Positions 6,301-11,488 of a stretch of DNA of 11,488 nucleotides are shown here, in pieces (positions within the stretch are counted from its first letter, which is position 1; each line of letters opens with the position of its first letter). The stretch covers positions 1 through 11,488 of the forward strand of contig DFDU01000044.1 of NCBI GenBank assembly GCA_002369325.1, read 5' to 3'. The position numbers and the translations under genes are program-made. A model generated the notes under the pieces. It searched no databases and was not told the DNA's origin. It saw only the letters and a list, made by a program, of their open reading frames with translations. Source of the stretch: Lachnospiraceae bacterium UBA3820. Lineage in GTDB: Bacteria > Bacillota > Clostridia > Lachnospirales > Lachnospiraceae.

Positions 6301-8897
6301 ATGTAGTAAGTACCGGCATCAAGTGTTGTATTTGTGATATCCTTCCACTCTGTTCCGTTGGTTGTGCTGTCTGTTGTATTATAATAATAAGTTAACGTAC
6401 CATCACCGTAATAATCATATACCGAAGGTGTTGAAACTGTTCCTTCGTAGCTGTAGTCATCCATTATAACTGTCGGTGTATAAAGAGGTGTACCCTTAGT
6501 AATTTTAAATGCTTTTGCCGCTGTATAGCTATTATTTCCATCGCTAATTGTAACACTTGCGTAGTAATATCCCACATCGCAAGGAGCATGATCAAGTAAG
6601 GTTCCTCCTGTGATCGAACCCTCTGTATCCACCTTATAATATTTTATCTCACTTAACGTGTAACCATTAAGAGGTCTAATATAATTTGTGACATTCGCGT
6701 TATAATCTTCGTCATTATATGTACCACCCTCTGCTGTGATGGTAAGTGATGCTTTATATCCGGTGTCTTTTAGCGGACATTTTGTTTCTCTATCATCGGC
6801 AACACACGTAGCCGTGATTACATTAGAGTTTTCGCCGGTACCCACAGTAAAATCAGAAAAAATGTGTGTGTGCGTAGCTCCGGTCTTCATATACTTCTTT
6901 CTTGTTCCGTCATATTCCGTCCACATGGAATTATCGCCAGAAACAAGCAAACTCACACCATCGTCAAGATTAATCGTTCCGTGATCGTCGCCGTCAAAAC
7001 CCATGCCGATTCCGGCTGCATCATCGCTGCCACCTGTCGCATTTACAGTACCGCCGTGGATAGTCAACGTTCCTCCGTCTCTAATTGAACCACCACCGAT
7101 TCCGGCCGCATCATAGCCACCTTCTGCATTAACAGTACCACCGTATACAGTTACGGTTCCTCCGTTACCGGCTAAACCACCGCCGATTCCGGCTCCTTCA
7201 TAGCCACCTGTTGCGTTTACAGTGCCGTTATATATATTTACAGTTCCTCCGTCACCGTTGTCACCACCACCGATTCCCGCACCATCATAGCCGCCTATTG
7301 CATTTACTGTACCACCGTGAATAGTCAACGTTCCTCCGGTGTGATATTGAACACCACCGATTCCGGCTGAATATTCACAACCGTTAGCTGTAATCGAACC
7401 GCTACCAACACTCTGGGCATAGATATTAAGCGTATTGCCTTCTTCCAAATTTATACCCTTAGTAGCATTTAAACTAACTCCGTCGCAAAGAATCAAATTT
7501 GCAGTACCTTCTACAGTAATTATAGAGTCTATGTCGACATTTTCATTAACTACATACCAACCGGTGCTCCAATTATTTGTGGCAGCTGTGACTATGGTAT
7601 ACTCATCGCAATTTTCCGAAGAAGAAGTTCCGGTTCCGGTATAGCAAACATATGGAACAGGCGTCTGAGTCTGAACTTCCCAGGTAAGTGTCTTTCCCTC
7701 AAGGTCTCTCATCGAAGTACCTGCTTCTATGGCTGTTTCGCCATCATAAAGCATGCCTCTTTCGTTAGCGTATACAACAGAAGGATTATTACATTCATTA
7801 AATGCATTTTGTCCGATAGTTAATGTTGAATTTCCCTTTGGAGGAACCAATGTTACACTTGCAAGATTGATACAATACTCAAATGCTCCGGCTCCTATAC
7901 TCGTAACATTTTGGGAAATACGAACACTTTCAAGATTAAAGCAGTTGTAAAACACCTTGTCTCCAATACTTGTCAATGTTGTTGGAAGCGAAATATCACG
8001 AATATCCACAGCAAATAAAGAATAGTCTCCGATATGGGTAACTCCCTCACCCACGCTTATGCTTTTAATATTTTCTTGATAATCAACAATCCACTCAGCA
8101 ACAGTCGAACCTCCTAAATCAGGATGAGTATAATCAGCCATCGCACCGTCGCCATCACCGGCTTTTTTATTTATAGATAATGTTCCATTATCAAATGTAA
8201 CTGTACAGTCACCGCTATCCCATGAATTTACGGCAGGTTTCCATTTAGCCCAATATTCTTTATTTCCGGTTTCTGTATCAGCTATTTTTTCAAAAGGCCA
8301 TCCTGTAAGATTGGAATTATCATACCATCCGTCAAAAATAAAACCCTCTTTGGTTATATCAGTCGGTAACGTTACCTCTGTTCCTTCTGTGTATGTTGTA
8401 ACATTACCACTGTTGATTGTTCCTCCATTTGTGTTTAATGTTACAATCGATAAAGTTTCATCTTCCATACAGCCTGTAAGCGTAATGGTATTATCTTCCA
8501 CAGATACAACTATCCATGCATCTGCCAGGGCACTATCATAATAAGGAAAACATTCGAATAAACGTCCGTATTCATCACAAACAAGCCCGGTTTTCATACC
8601 GGTATCTAAATCTTCATCTGCAGGATTTGGCGAAAGTTCAGGATTATCATTATATCCATATGCCTTTAATACAACCGTCGGATACCTAAAAGTATCAGGA
8701 TCCATACATAAACGTATCTCTGTGTTTGGTTCAATAATATCGCCGATATGAAGTTCAACTTCTCCGTCAACTTCTCCTGAGTATTTTTCCGCATACGAAA
8801 TCAATCCAGTTCCGGGCATAATTCCCGTCAGCATACTGAATACCATTGCCAACGTGAGAATAAAGCTTATTGTCTTCCTTCCTGTCTTTTTTTGCAT
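3363..8897 (-). CDS. Giant secreted mosaic surface protein (InlB B-repeat, BspA-like LRR, Gly-rich repeats, Ig/Fn3-like modules, helical repeats)
   Basis: This is a secreted protein of 1844 residues, probably an adhesin or glycan/host-interacting surface protein; the exact role is unknown. The start is supported by GGGAGGT at 8904-8910. Visible order: signal peptide 1-36 (KKTGRK, hydrophobic core, SYA cut); a Listeria-Bacteroides/InlB B-type repeat about 150-220 (LNTNGGT, FDGWYDN, YWAKW); BspA-like leucine-rich repeats about 275-375 (ITS/LTSIGDKVFYNC, VTSIGAGAFEYC); four Gly-rich 29-residue repeats 521-637 with a degenerate one before; a Cys-containing segment 690-710; Ig/MBG-like modules about 709-800 and 800-890; an Fn3-like module about 890-968 (NTEYTFYQRKAE); further beta modules to about 1113; alpha-helical FIVAR-like repeats about 1115-1545; an Ig-like module about 1560-1645; and an aromatic-rich C-terminal region 1646-1844 that looks duplicated. 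No LPXTG motif, C-terminal hydrophobic anchor or S-layer homology domain is visible, so attachment is unexplained. It has its own promoter (8944-8972), and the hydrolase gene follows 59 nt downstream. Confidence 0.9.
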   Translation of the reverse strand: MQKKTGRKTISFILTLAMVFSMLTGIMPGTGLISYAEKYSGEVDGEVELHIGDIIEPNTEIRLCMDPDTFRYPTVVLKAYGYNDNPELSPNPADEDLDTGMKTGLVCDEYGRLFECFPYYDSALADAWIVVSVEDNTITLTGCMEDETLSIVTLNTNGGTINSGNVTTYTEGTEVTLPTDITKEGFIFDGWYDNSNLTGWPFEKIADTETGNKEYWAKWKPAVNSWDSGDCTVTFDNGTLSINKKAGDGDGAMADYTHPDLGGSTVAEWIVDYQENIKSISVGEGVTHIGDYSLFAVDIRDISLPTTLTSIGDKVFYNCFNLESVRISQNVTSIGAGAFEYCINLASVTLVPPKGNSTLTIGQNAFNECNNPSVVYANERGMLYDGETAIEAGTSMRDLEGKTLTWEVQTQTPVPYVCYTGTGTSSSENCDEYTIVTAATNNWSTGWYVVNENVDIDSIITVEGTANLILCDGVSLNATKGINLEEGNTLNIYAQSVGSGSITANGCEYSAGIGGVQYHTGGTLTIHGGTVNAIGGYDGAGIGGGDNGDGGTVNIYNGTVNATGGYEGAGIGGGLAGNGGTVTVYGGTVNAEGGYDAAGIGGGSIRDGGTLTIHGGTVNATGGSDDAAGIGMGFDGDDHGTINLDDGVSLLVSGDNSMWTEYDGTRKKYMKTGATHTHIFSDFTVGTGENSNVITATCVADDRETKCPLKDTGYKASLTITAEGGTYNDEDYNANVTNYIRPLNGYTLSEIKYYKVDTEGSITGGTLLDHAPCDVGYYYASVTISDGNNSYTAAKAFKITKGTPLYTPTVIMDDYSYEGTVSTPSVYDYYGDGTLTYYYNTTDSTTNGTEWKDITNTTLDAGTYYMYAIISDDSSFEDYTTATTSFEVEKASQTAPAAPTIANFTNNSITLTSVEGFEYKRDNEAWQTSPEFTGLNLNTEYTFYQRKAENINHKPSESSDSTSFTLTNVSDGITVDYENETVTAKNGFDISVDGQNIATSAVSLTEMLDGNTAPIIFVRRAQGENNNAGAWGEVTLDSRPDAPTGLTTKEATNSDTADGKINGTTSSMEYSSDNGETWTDASDDATLVKPGTYLVRIKATSTVPAGKAASVEVGNKLKDILANTIEEANNYCENTLGRNDDYNAVELALSEAIATATAILNSTTATDEDLEEAIENLSLAYDAAKFYEHQIYVSKRISNYLIKGDSEACKDLVSSAKTEINKLEYDSDKTLDENFATIENIIEKLKSDLDAQRLAEAKDAAKSELAAYRNSFDDSLYDEDGVSELNKAKTDGDTAIDAAATDEEIAAALKTAKENIDKVYTKDQKAANYVISLIDALPEPVEITWKNIGDYQNDMRFAEQAFNRLTDNQRALINDDRQKKLEGMYFAETVVDTINRLTNTIIWSRNWFKNDLYDEYGIAKLDAIKDKYIDEAKSLQWDGTIESVQEIIDTEAEILVNVRKEFEAVDTISRKNAKAELEAKYDAMKNSGDYDEEGLDELKDAYDTAVAAIDEATVSDTKDDPKENGAWQAEQEGEEALDAVKTKEEKDKEAAAKVLSEISAKTGDDTYYTGKQVELVNKPTTSLPDGYTLEYAVSTSNTEPASGWSTKTPAATEIGSYNVWCRVVEDKKNKVVASKNLTADINVKPSKGTITTDGIYCASNYPSIQAGISIHKSNENDRVEYRWVACDSGKPGEWFEVSPWTKDNNWIDWTPEKSGEYVIVCYARVLGNEEESEIQSSFGTVFHKKIKGICQMPYSGEGGGHLIGIESYDNPDNSYEYEMLILDCNLLIQNKDPWVYTTGRCKTPSNCLWTVWQPQYGYFWTLFRLYDADGNMIDELCYGFANVY
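6987..7337 (-). repeat. Four in-frame 87-bp (29-residue) Gly-rich repeats inside the surface protein
   Basis: Residues 521-549, 550-578, 579-607 and 608-637 share the pattern GGT[LV]xIxxGTVNAxGG followed by AGIGGG. The first three are exactly 29 residues; the last is one residue longer and degraded at its end. A fifth, divergent copy with five extra residues precedes them (487-520, ending AGIGG). Hydrophobic/Gly alternation of this type is typical of beta-helix (solenoid) surface proteins; that fold is inferred. Confidence 0.85.
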
Positions 8898-8943
8898 TTA
8901 ATTACCTCCCAATTAATTATTTTTCTTATACCAATCGTTTACA

Positions 8944-8972
8944 ATTGTATCAAAATAATAATCTATTTTCAA
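8944..8972 (-). promoter_or_regulatory. Sigma-A-type promoter of the giant surface-protein gene
   Basis: On the minus strand TTGAAA (8967-8972) and TACAAT (8944-8949) are separated by exactly 17 bp. The predicted start near 8937 leaves a leader of about 40 nt carrying the ribosome binding site. The 73-bp repeat array begins about 55-60 bp upstream of this start, so the array occupies the place where regulatory sites would act. Confidence 0.75.
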
Positions 8973-8992
8973 GAAAAATGAAGACTATCGCA

Positions 8993-9400
8993 ATCTCCTT
9001 TTTACAGTAGTTTCTTGGTTGTTTCTACCTTTTTTCGGCGGTAGCTACTGTAATTTTGGGCTCTTTCCTCTTTTTTACAGTAGTTTCTAGCTTTTCAATG
9101 CCTTTTTTTGGCGGTAGATACTGTAATTTTGGGCTTTCTCTTCTTTTTTACAGTAGTATCTTGCTTGTTACTGCCTTTTTCCGGCGGTAGATACTGTAAT
9201 TTTGGGCTCTTTCTTCTTTTTTACAGTAGTTTTTAGCTTGTTTCTGCTTTTTTTCGGCGGTAGATACTGTAATTTTGGACTCTTTCTTCTTTTTTACAGT
9301 AGTTTCTTGGTTGTTTCAGCCTTTTTTCGGCGGTAGCTACTGTAATTTTGGACTCTTTCTTCTTTTTTACAGTAGTTGCTAGCTTATTTATGTTTTTTCT
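8993..9400. repeat. Tandem array, 5.5 units, exact 73-bp period, palindromic arms
   Basis: TTACAGTA occurs at 9002, 9075, 9148, 9221, 9294 and 9367, and TACTGTAA at 9046, 9119, 9192, 9265 and 9338, so every step is exactly 73 bp. Units differ only by substitutions, with no insertions or deletions. The most conserved stretch runs from GGCGGTAG through TACTGTAATTTTGG and a pyrimidine run (CTCTTTCTTCTTTTTT) into the next ACAGTAGT; about 25 bp between the arms is more variable. The sixth unit decays after about 30 bp. The arms are perfect reverse complements 36 bp apart within a unit and 21 bp apart across a unit junction. The unit length is not a multiple of three, and I see no credible coding use. 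Function unknown. Confidence 0.95.
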
Positions 9401-9428
9401 CTCTTTCCCCCACCTGATTTCGGCATCT

Positions 9429-9470
9429 AAAACAACACTTTTTGCCTCCATCACTCATTTGTGTTGTTTT
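9429..9470. repeat. Perfect 10-bp inverted repeat, possible bidirectional terminator
   Basis: AAAACAACAC (9429-9438) and GTGTTGTTTT (9461-9470) are perfect reverse complements flanking a 22-nt loop. A-rich and T-rich outer ends give a terminator-like shape on either strand, but the loop is long and the T-run is mostly within the stem. No gene is seen that it would need to terminate on the plus strand. It could also be a relic of an excised element. Confidence 0.5.
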
Positions 9471-9471
9471 T

Positions 9472-9625
9472 AATAACGGCCAGACCGGCTATGTCACAGA
9501 TATTAAGCAATAAACAAAAGTCATCTGAGCCACATATGAACAAGCACTGTAAGTGCTGCTTTGAGCTGTGGACATAAACATTCGGTATACTTGGTCTGAA
9601 TAATGGCAGGCACTTTGGATATACT
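9472..9625. other. Gene-free stretch with nested short inverted repeats
   Basis: No credible gene is seen here. Three inverted repeats are nested: CAGACC (9481-9486) with GGTCTG (9593-9598), CCACA (9530-9534) with TGTGG (9567-9571), and AGCACT (9543-9548) with AGTGCT (9552-9557) around a GTA loop. They could form one branched RNA on either strand, but short arms of this size also arise by chance. It does not resemble any RNA family I can name. Confidence 0.3.
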
Positions 9626-9658
9626 AAAACAAAAAAGGCTTCCAAAAATGGAAGCCTT
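9626..9658 (-). terminator. Intrinsic terminator of the rpsB-tsf operon
   Basis: Read on the minus strand, a 10-bp perfect stem (AAGGCTTCCA / TGGAAGCCTT, arms 9649-9658 and 9635-9644) with a 4-nt T loop is followed by a U-tract, TTTTTTGTTTTAG. It lies about 105 nt after the tsf stop codon and is a classic factor-independent terminator. Confidence 0.93.
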
Positions 9659-9762
9659 CATATTAATCCTAATCAAAATAACTGATATTATATAATGATT
9701 ATTTATTTAATGATTATTTATATATTAATTGTATATATAAGATTTCATCAGTTAAACAAATC
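9659..9762. repeat. AT-rich 3' UTR of tsf with a 14-bp direct repeat
   Basis: The trailer between the tsf stop codon and the terminator is very AT-rich. TAATGATTATTTAT occurs twice (9693-9706 and 9708-9721), separated by one base. A 7-bp inverted repeat (AACTGAT 9680-9686, ATCAGTT 9747-9753) encloses it. No gene is seen; simple AT-rich drift may explain both. Confidence 0.6.
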
Positions 9763-10701
9763 TTACTTACCAGCCATCTGAGCTGCAACCTCTGCTGCGA
9801 AGTCTTCGTTCTTCTTCTCAAGACCTTCACCTGTCTCGAAACGAACAAAGCTCTTAAGTGCGAGTGAGCATCCGTTATCCTTGGCAACCTGCTCTACGTA
9901 CTTAGCAACAGTTTCCTTGTTCTCAGCCTTAACATACTCCTGCTCTAAGAGACAGATTTCTTTAAGCTCTTTGTTAAGACGACCCATTAACATCTTCTCA
10001 ATGATGTTATCAGGCTTGTTTGCGTTCTTAGGATCGTTCTTAGCCTGCTCCTTAAGAATCTTCATCTCGTTATCCTTATAATCCTGTGGTACATCGTCAG
10101 AGCTTAAGTACTTAGGATTCATAGCTGCAACCTGCATTGCAACGTTCTTTAAGCACTCTTCAATAGCCTCACCTGAACCGTCAGTAGCTGCCTCTACAAG
10201 AACACCGATTTTTCCACCTGCGTGAATATATGAAACAACAAGTCCGTCAGAATCAATCTTTGCAAATCTTCTGATGTTCATGTTCTCACCAATCTTAGCT
10301 ATCATAGCTGCATGCTTCTCTTCTACAGTCATTGAAGGATCAAGTGCCCACTTTTCAGCCTTGAATGCTTCTACGTCAGTTGCAGAACTGTTTACTATCT
10401 GATCAACAACTTCCTTAACATAGCCCTGGAATACTTCATTCTTAGCAACGAAATCAGTCTCGGCATTTACCTCAACGATAGCTGCCTTCTTTCCATCATT
10501 AATAACTGTAGTAGCAACGATACCCTCAGCTGCTATTCTTCCAGCCTTCTTCTGTGCAGTAGCAAGTCCCTTTTCTCTAAGGAACTCCATAGCTTTATCA
10601 AAATCACCATCAGTCTCAGTAAGAGCCTTCTTACAATCCATCATTCCGGCGCCTGACATTTCTCTTAACTCTTTTACCATAGCTGCTGTAATATTAGCCA
10701 T
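9763..10701 (-). CDS. tsf: Translation elongation factor Ts
   Basis: EF-Ts is the cytoplasmic nucleotide-exchange factor that regenerates EF-Tu-GTP from EF-Tu-GDP. The 312-residue product begins with the family signature region ITAAMVKELREMSGAGMMDC (UBA-like N-domain, about 1-55) and carries the EF-Tu-contacting TDFV motif at 82-85, followed by the dimerisation/core domains. Length is within the usual range (about 280-315). The ATG is preceded by AGGAGG. It follows rpsB by about 90 nt, the standard arrangement, and is closed by the terminator at 9626-9658. pyrH, the usual next gene, is not present. Confidence 0.98.
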   Translation of the reverse strand: MANITAAMVKELREMSGAGMMDCKKALTETDGDFDKAMEFLREKGLATAQKKAGRIAAEGIVATTVINDGKKAAIVEVNAETDFVAKNEVFQGYVKEVVDQIVNSSATDVEAFKAEKWALDPSMTVEEKHAAMIAKIGENMNIRRFAKIDSDGLVVSYIHAGGKIGVLVEAATDGSGEAIEECLKNVAMQVAAMNPKYLSSDDVPQDYKDNEMKILKEQAKNDPKNANKPDNIIEKMLMGRLNKELKEICLLEQEYVKAENKETVAKYVEQVAKDNGCSLALKSFVRFETGEGLEKKNEDFAAEVAAQMAGK

Positions 10702-10735
10702 TATTTATTTCCTCCTAATATAATACTAATAAATC

Positions 10736-10786
10736 AATACCTGATAAAACTTATAGGTATTTATAAAGAATCATCTAATATGATTC
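10736..10786 (-). promoter_or_regulatory. Two intercistronic hairpins between rpsB and tsf
   Basis: The first hairpin (10768-10786) is GAATCAT/ATGATTC, 7 bp with a 5-nt loop, followed on the minus strand by TTTATAAAT. The second (10736-10761) is AATACCT/AGGTATT, 7 bp, extended inside by ATAA/TTAT next to one unpaired G. They lie in the 91-nt rpsB-tsf spacer. They could cause partial termination, RNA processing or stabilisation that sets the S2:EF-Ts ratio; an attenuating role for this spacer is known in other bacteria, but its operation here is inference. Confidence 0.5.
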
Positions 10787-10792
10787 AATCTC

Positions 10793-11488
10793 TTATGCTT
10801 CCTCAGCTGCATCCTCTTCTGCATCAGCTTCCATAGACTCAGCTTCCTCAGCTGTCATATCGTCAGCACCCTGATTTGCCTCGATAACTGCATCAGCCAT
10901 CTTTGCAACGATAAGCTTAACGGCTCTGATTGCATCATCGTTACCAGGAATAACATAATCAAGCTCTTCAGGATCACAGTTTGTATCTGCAATACCAACA
11001 AGAGGAATACCAAGAGTATGTGCCTCCTGGATACAGTTCTTTTCCTTGCGAGGATCAACAACAAATATCATATCAGGAATATCCTTCATATCCTTAATAC
11101 CACCGAGATTCTTCTGGAGCTTATCCATCTCTTTTCTGATCTCGATAACTTCCTTCTTAGGAAGTACCTCAAATGTACCGTCAGCTTCCATAGCCTCGTA
11201 CTTTCTGAGTGTAGCAATTCTTGTCTGAATTGTCTTAAAGTTAGTAAGCATACCACCTAACCATCTCTGGTTAACATAGTACATACCGCATCTCTCAGCC
11301 TCTGACTTGATTGAATCCTGAGCCTGCTTCTTAGTACCTACAAAAAGAATCTTACCGCCGTCTGCAACACAATCAAAGATTGCCTTGTAAGCCTCATCAA
11401 CCTTACCTACTGATTTCTGTAAGTCGATGATGTAGATTCCGTTACGCTCAGTATAAATATACTCAGCCATCTTAGGGTTCCATCTTCT
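10793..11488 (-). CDS. rpsB: 30S ribosomal protein S2 (5' end outside window)
   Basis: S2 is a late-assembling protein of the small ribosomal subunit. The visible 231 residues begin RRWNPKMAEYIYTERNGIYI, so the Met at 11468-11470 is internal: RRWNPK in front of it is the conserved family sequence and about 20 N-terminal residues lie beyond the right edge. Further hallmarks are FVGTKKQAQDSIKSEAERCG, YVNQRWLGGMLTNFKTI and DMIFVVDPRKEKNCIQEAH, then GIPLVGIADTNCDPEELDYV. The C-terminus is an acidic Ala/Glu/Asp-rich tail (about 25 residues), common in clostridial S2. It is the first gene of the rpsB-tsf unit; its promoter is outside the window. Confidence 0.98.
   Translation of the reverse strand, partial: RRWNPKMAEYIYTERNGIYIIDLQKSVGKVDEAYKAIFDCVADGGKILFVGTKKQAQDSIKSEAERCGMYYVNQRWLGGMLTNFKTIQTRIATLRKYEAMEADGTFEVLPKKEVIEIRKEMDKLQKNLGGIKDMKDIPDMIFVVDPRKEKNCIQEAHTLGIPLVGIADTNCDPEELDYVIPGNDDAIRAVKLIVAKMADAVIEANQGADDMTAEEAESMEADAEEDAAEEA

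Noticed and set aside
9002..9374. LexA/SOS boxes (CTGT and ACAG half sites in the array)
   Set aside because: The half sites are 21 or 36 bp apart counted between the 8-bp arms, not the 8-bp core spacing of CTGT-N8-ACAG, and Firmicutes LexA sites have a different consensus.
8993..9400. CRISPR array
   Set aside because: The parts between the conserved blocks are themselves homologous and diverge only by substitutions, so there are no unique spacers; the 73-bp repeat is not CRISPR-like and no cas gene is nearby.
9481..9598. tRNA or known structured RNA gene
   Set aside because: No T-loop (GGTTCAA-like) or anticodon-stem pattern is present and the nested pairings are short.
9233..9645. Two small minus-strand open frames (73 and 64 codons)
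   Set aside because: The first arises from the repeat array by register rotation; the second starts inside the tsf terminator hairpin. Neither has a convincing ribosome binding site or recognisable product.
11468..11470. Met at the right edge as the start of rpsB
   Set aside because: It is preceded in frame by RRWNPK, the conserved internal S2 sequence, so the true start lies outside the window.

Overview
The window looks like low-GC Firmicutes DNA, most likely class Clostridia and probably family Lachnospiraceae. The evidence is the AT-rich composition, strong AGGAGG-type ribosome binding sites, the rimP-nusA and rpsB-tsf gene pairs, and a secreted mosaic surface protein built from modules common in that group. 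The family-level placement is inference. All five convincing genes lie on the minus strand, so the window reads biologically from right to left.

Right edge (9626-11488): a ribosomal protein S2 gene (rpsB, 5' end outside the window) is followed by the elongation factor Ts gene (tsf). Two small hairpins lie between them, and a strong intrinsic terminator at 9626-9658 closes the unit. Middle right (8898-9625): about 730 bp without a credible gene. It contains a tandem array of five and a half units with an exact 73-bp period, each carrying alternating TTACAGTA/TACTGTAA arms, plus a 10-bp inverted repeat and a nested set of short inverted repeats. A good sigma-A-type promoter at 8944-8972 lies just downstream of the array and reads into the next gene.

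Centre (3363-8897): one giant secreted protein of 1844 residues. It has a signal peptide, a Listeria-Bacteroides (InlB B-type) repeat, BspA-like leucine-rich repeats, four glycine-rich 29-residue repeats, several Ig/Fn3-like modules, a helical repeat stretch, and an aromatic-rich C-terminal region that appears internally duplicated. No sortase motif or S-layer homology domain is visible. Next (1588-3303) is a secreted glycoside-hydrolase-like protein of the GHL10/DUF187 (YngK) family whose C-terminal region resembles clostridial hydrophobic (ChW) repeats. The two are probably co-expressed as envelope or polysaccharide-interacting proteins.

Left edge (1-1590): the ribosome maturation factor gene rimP and the 5' part of nusA form an operon. 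A perfect TATAAT box and a 12-bp-stem hairpin lie in front of rimP. The usual clostridial block between tsf and rimP (pyrH, frr, uppS, cdsA, dxr, rseP, ispG, polC) is absent, and the two envelope genes stand in its place. I found no defence, CRISPR or mobile-element system. The least explained item is the 73-bp array placed directly upstream of the surface-protein promoter.
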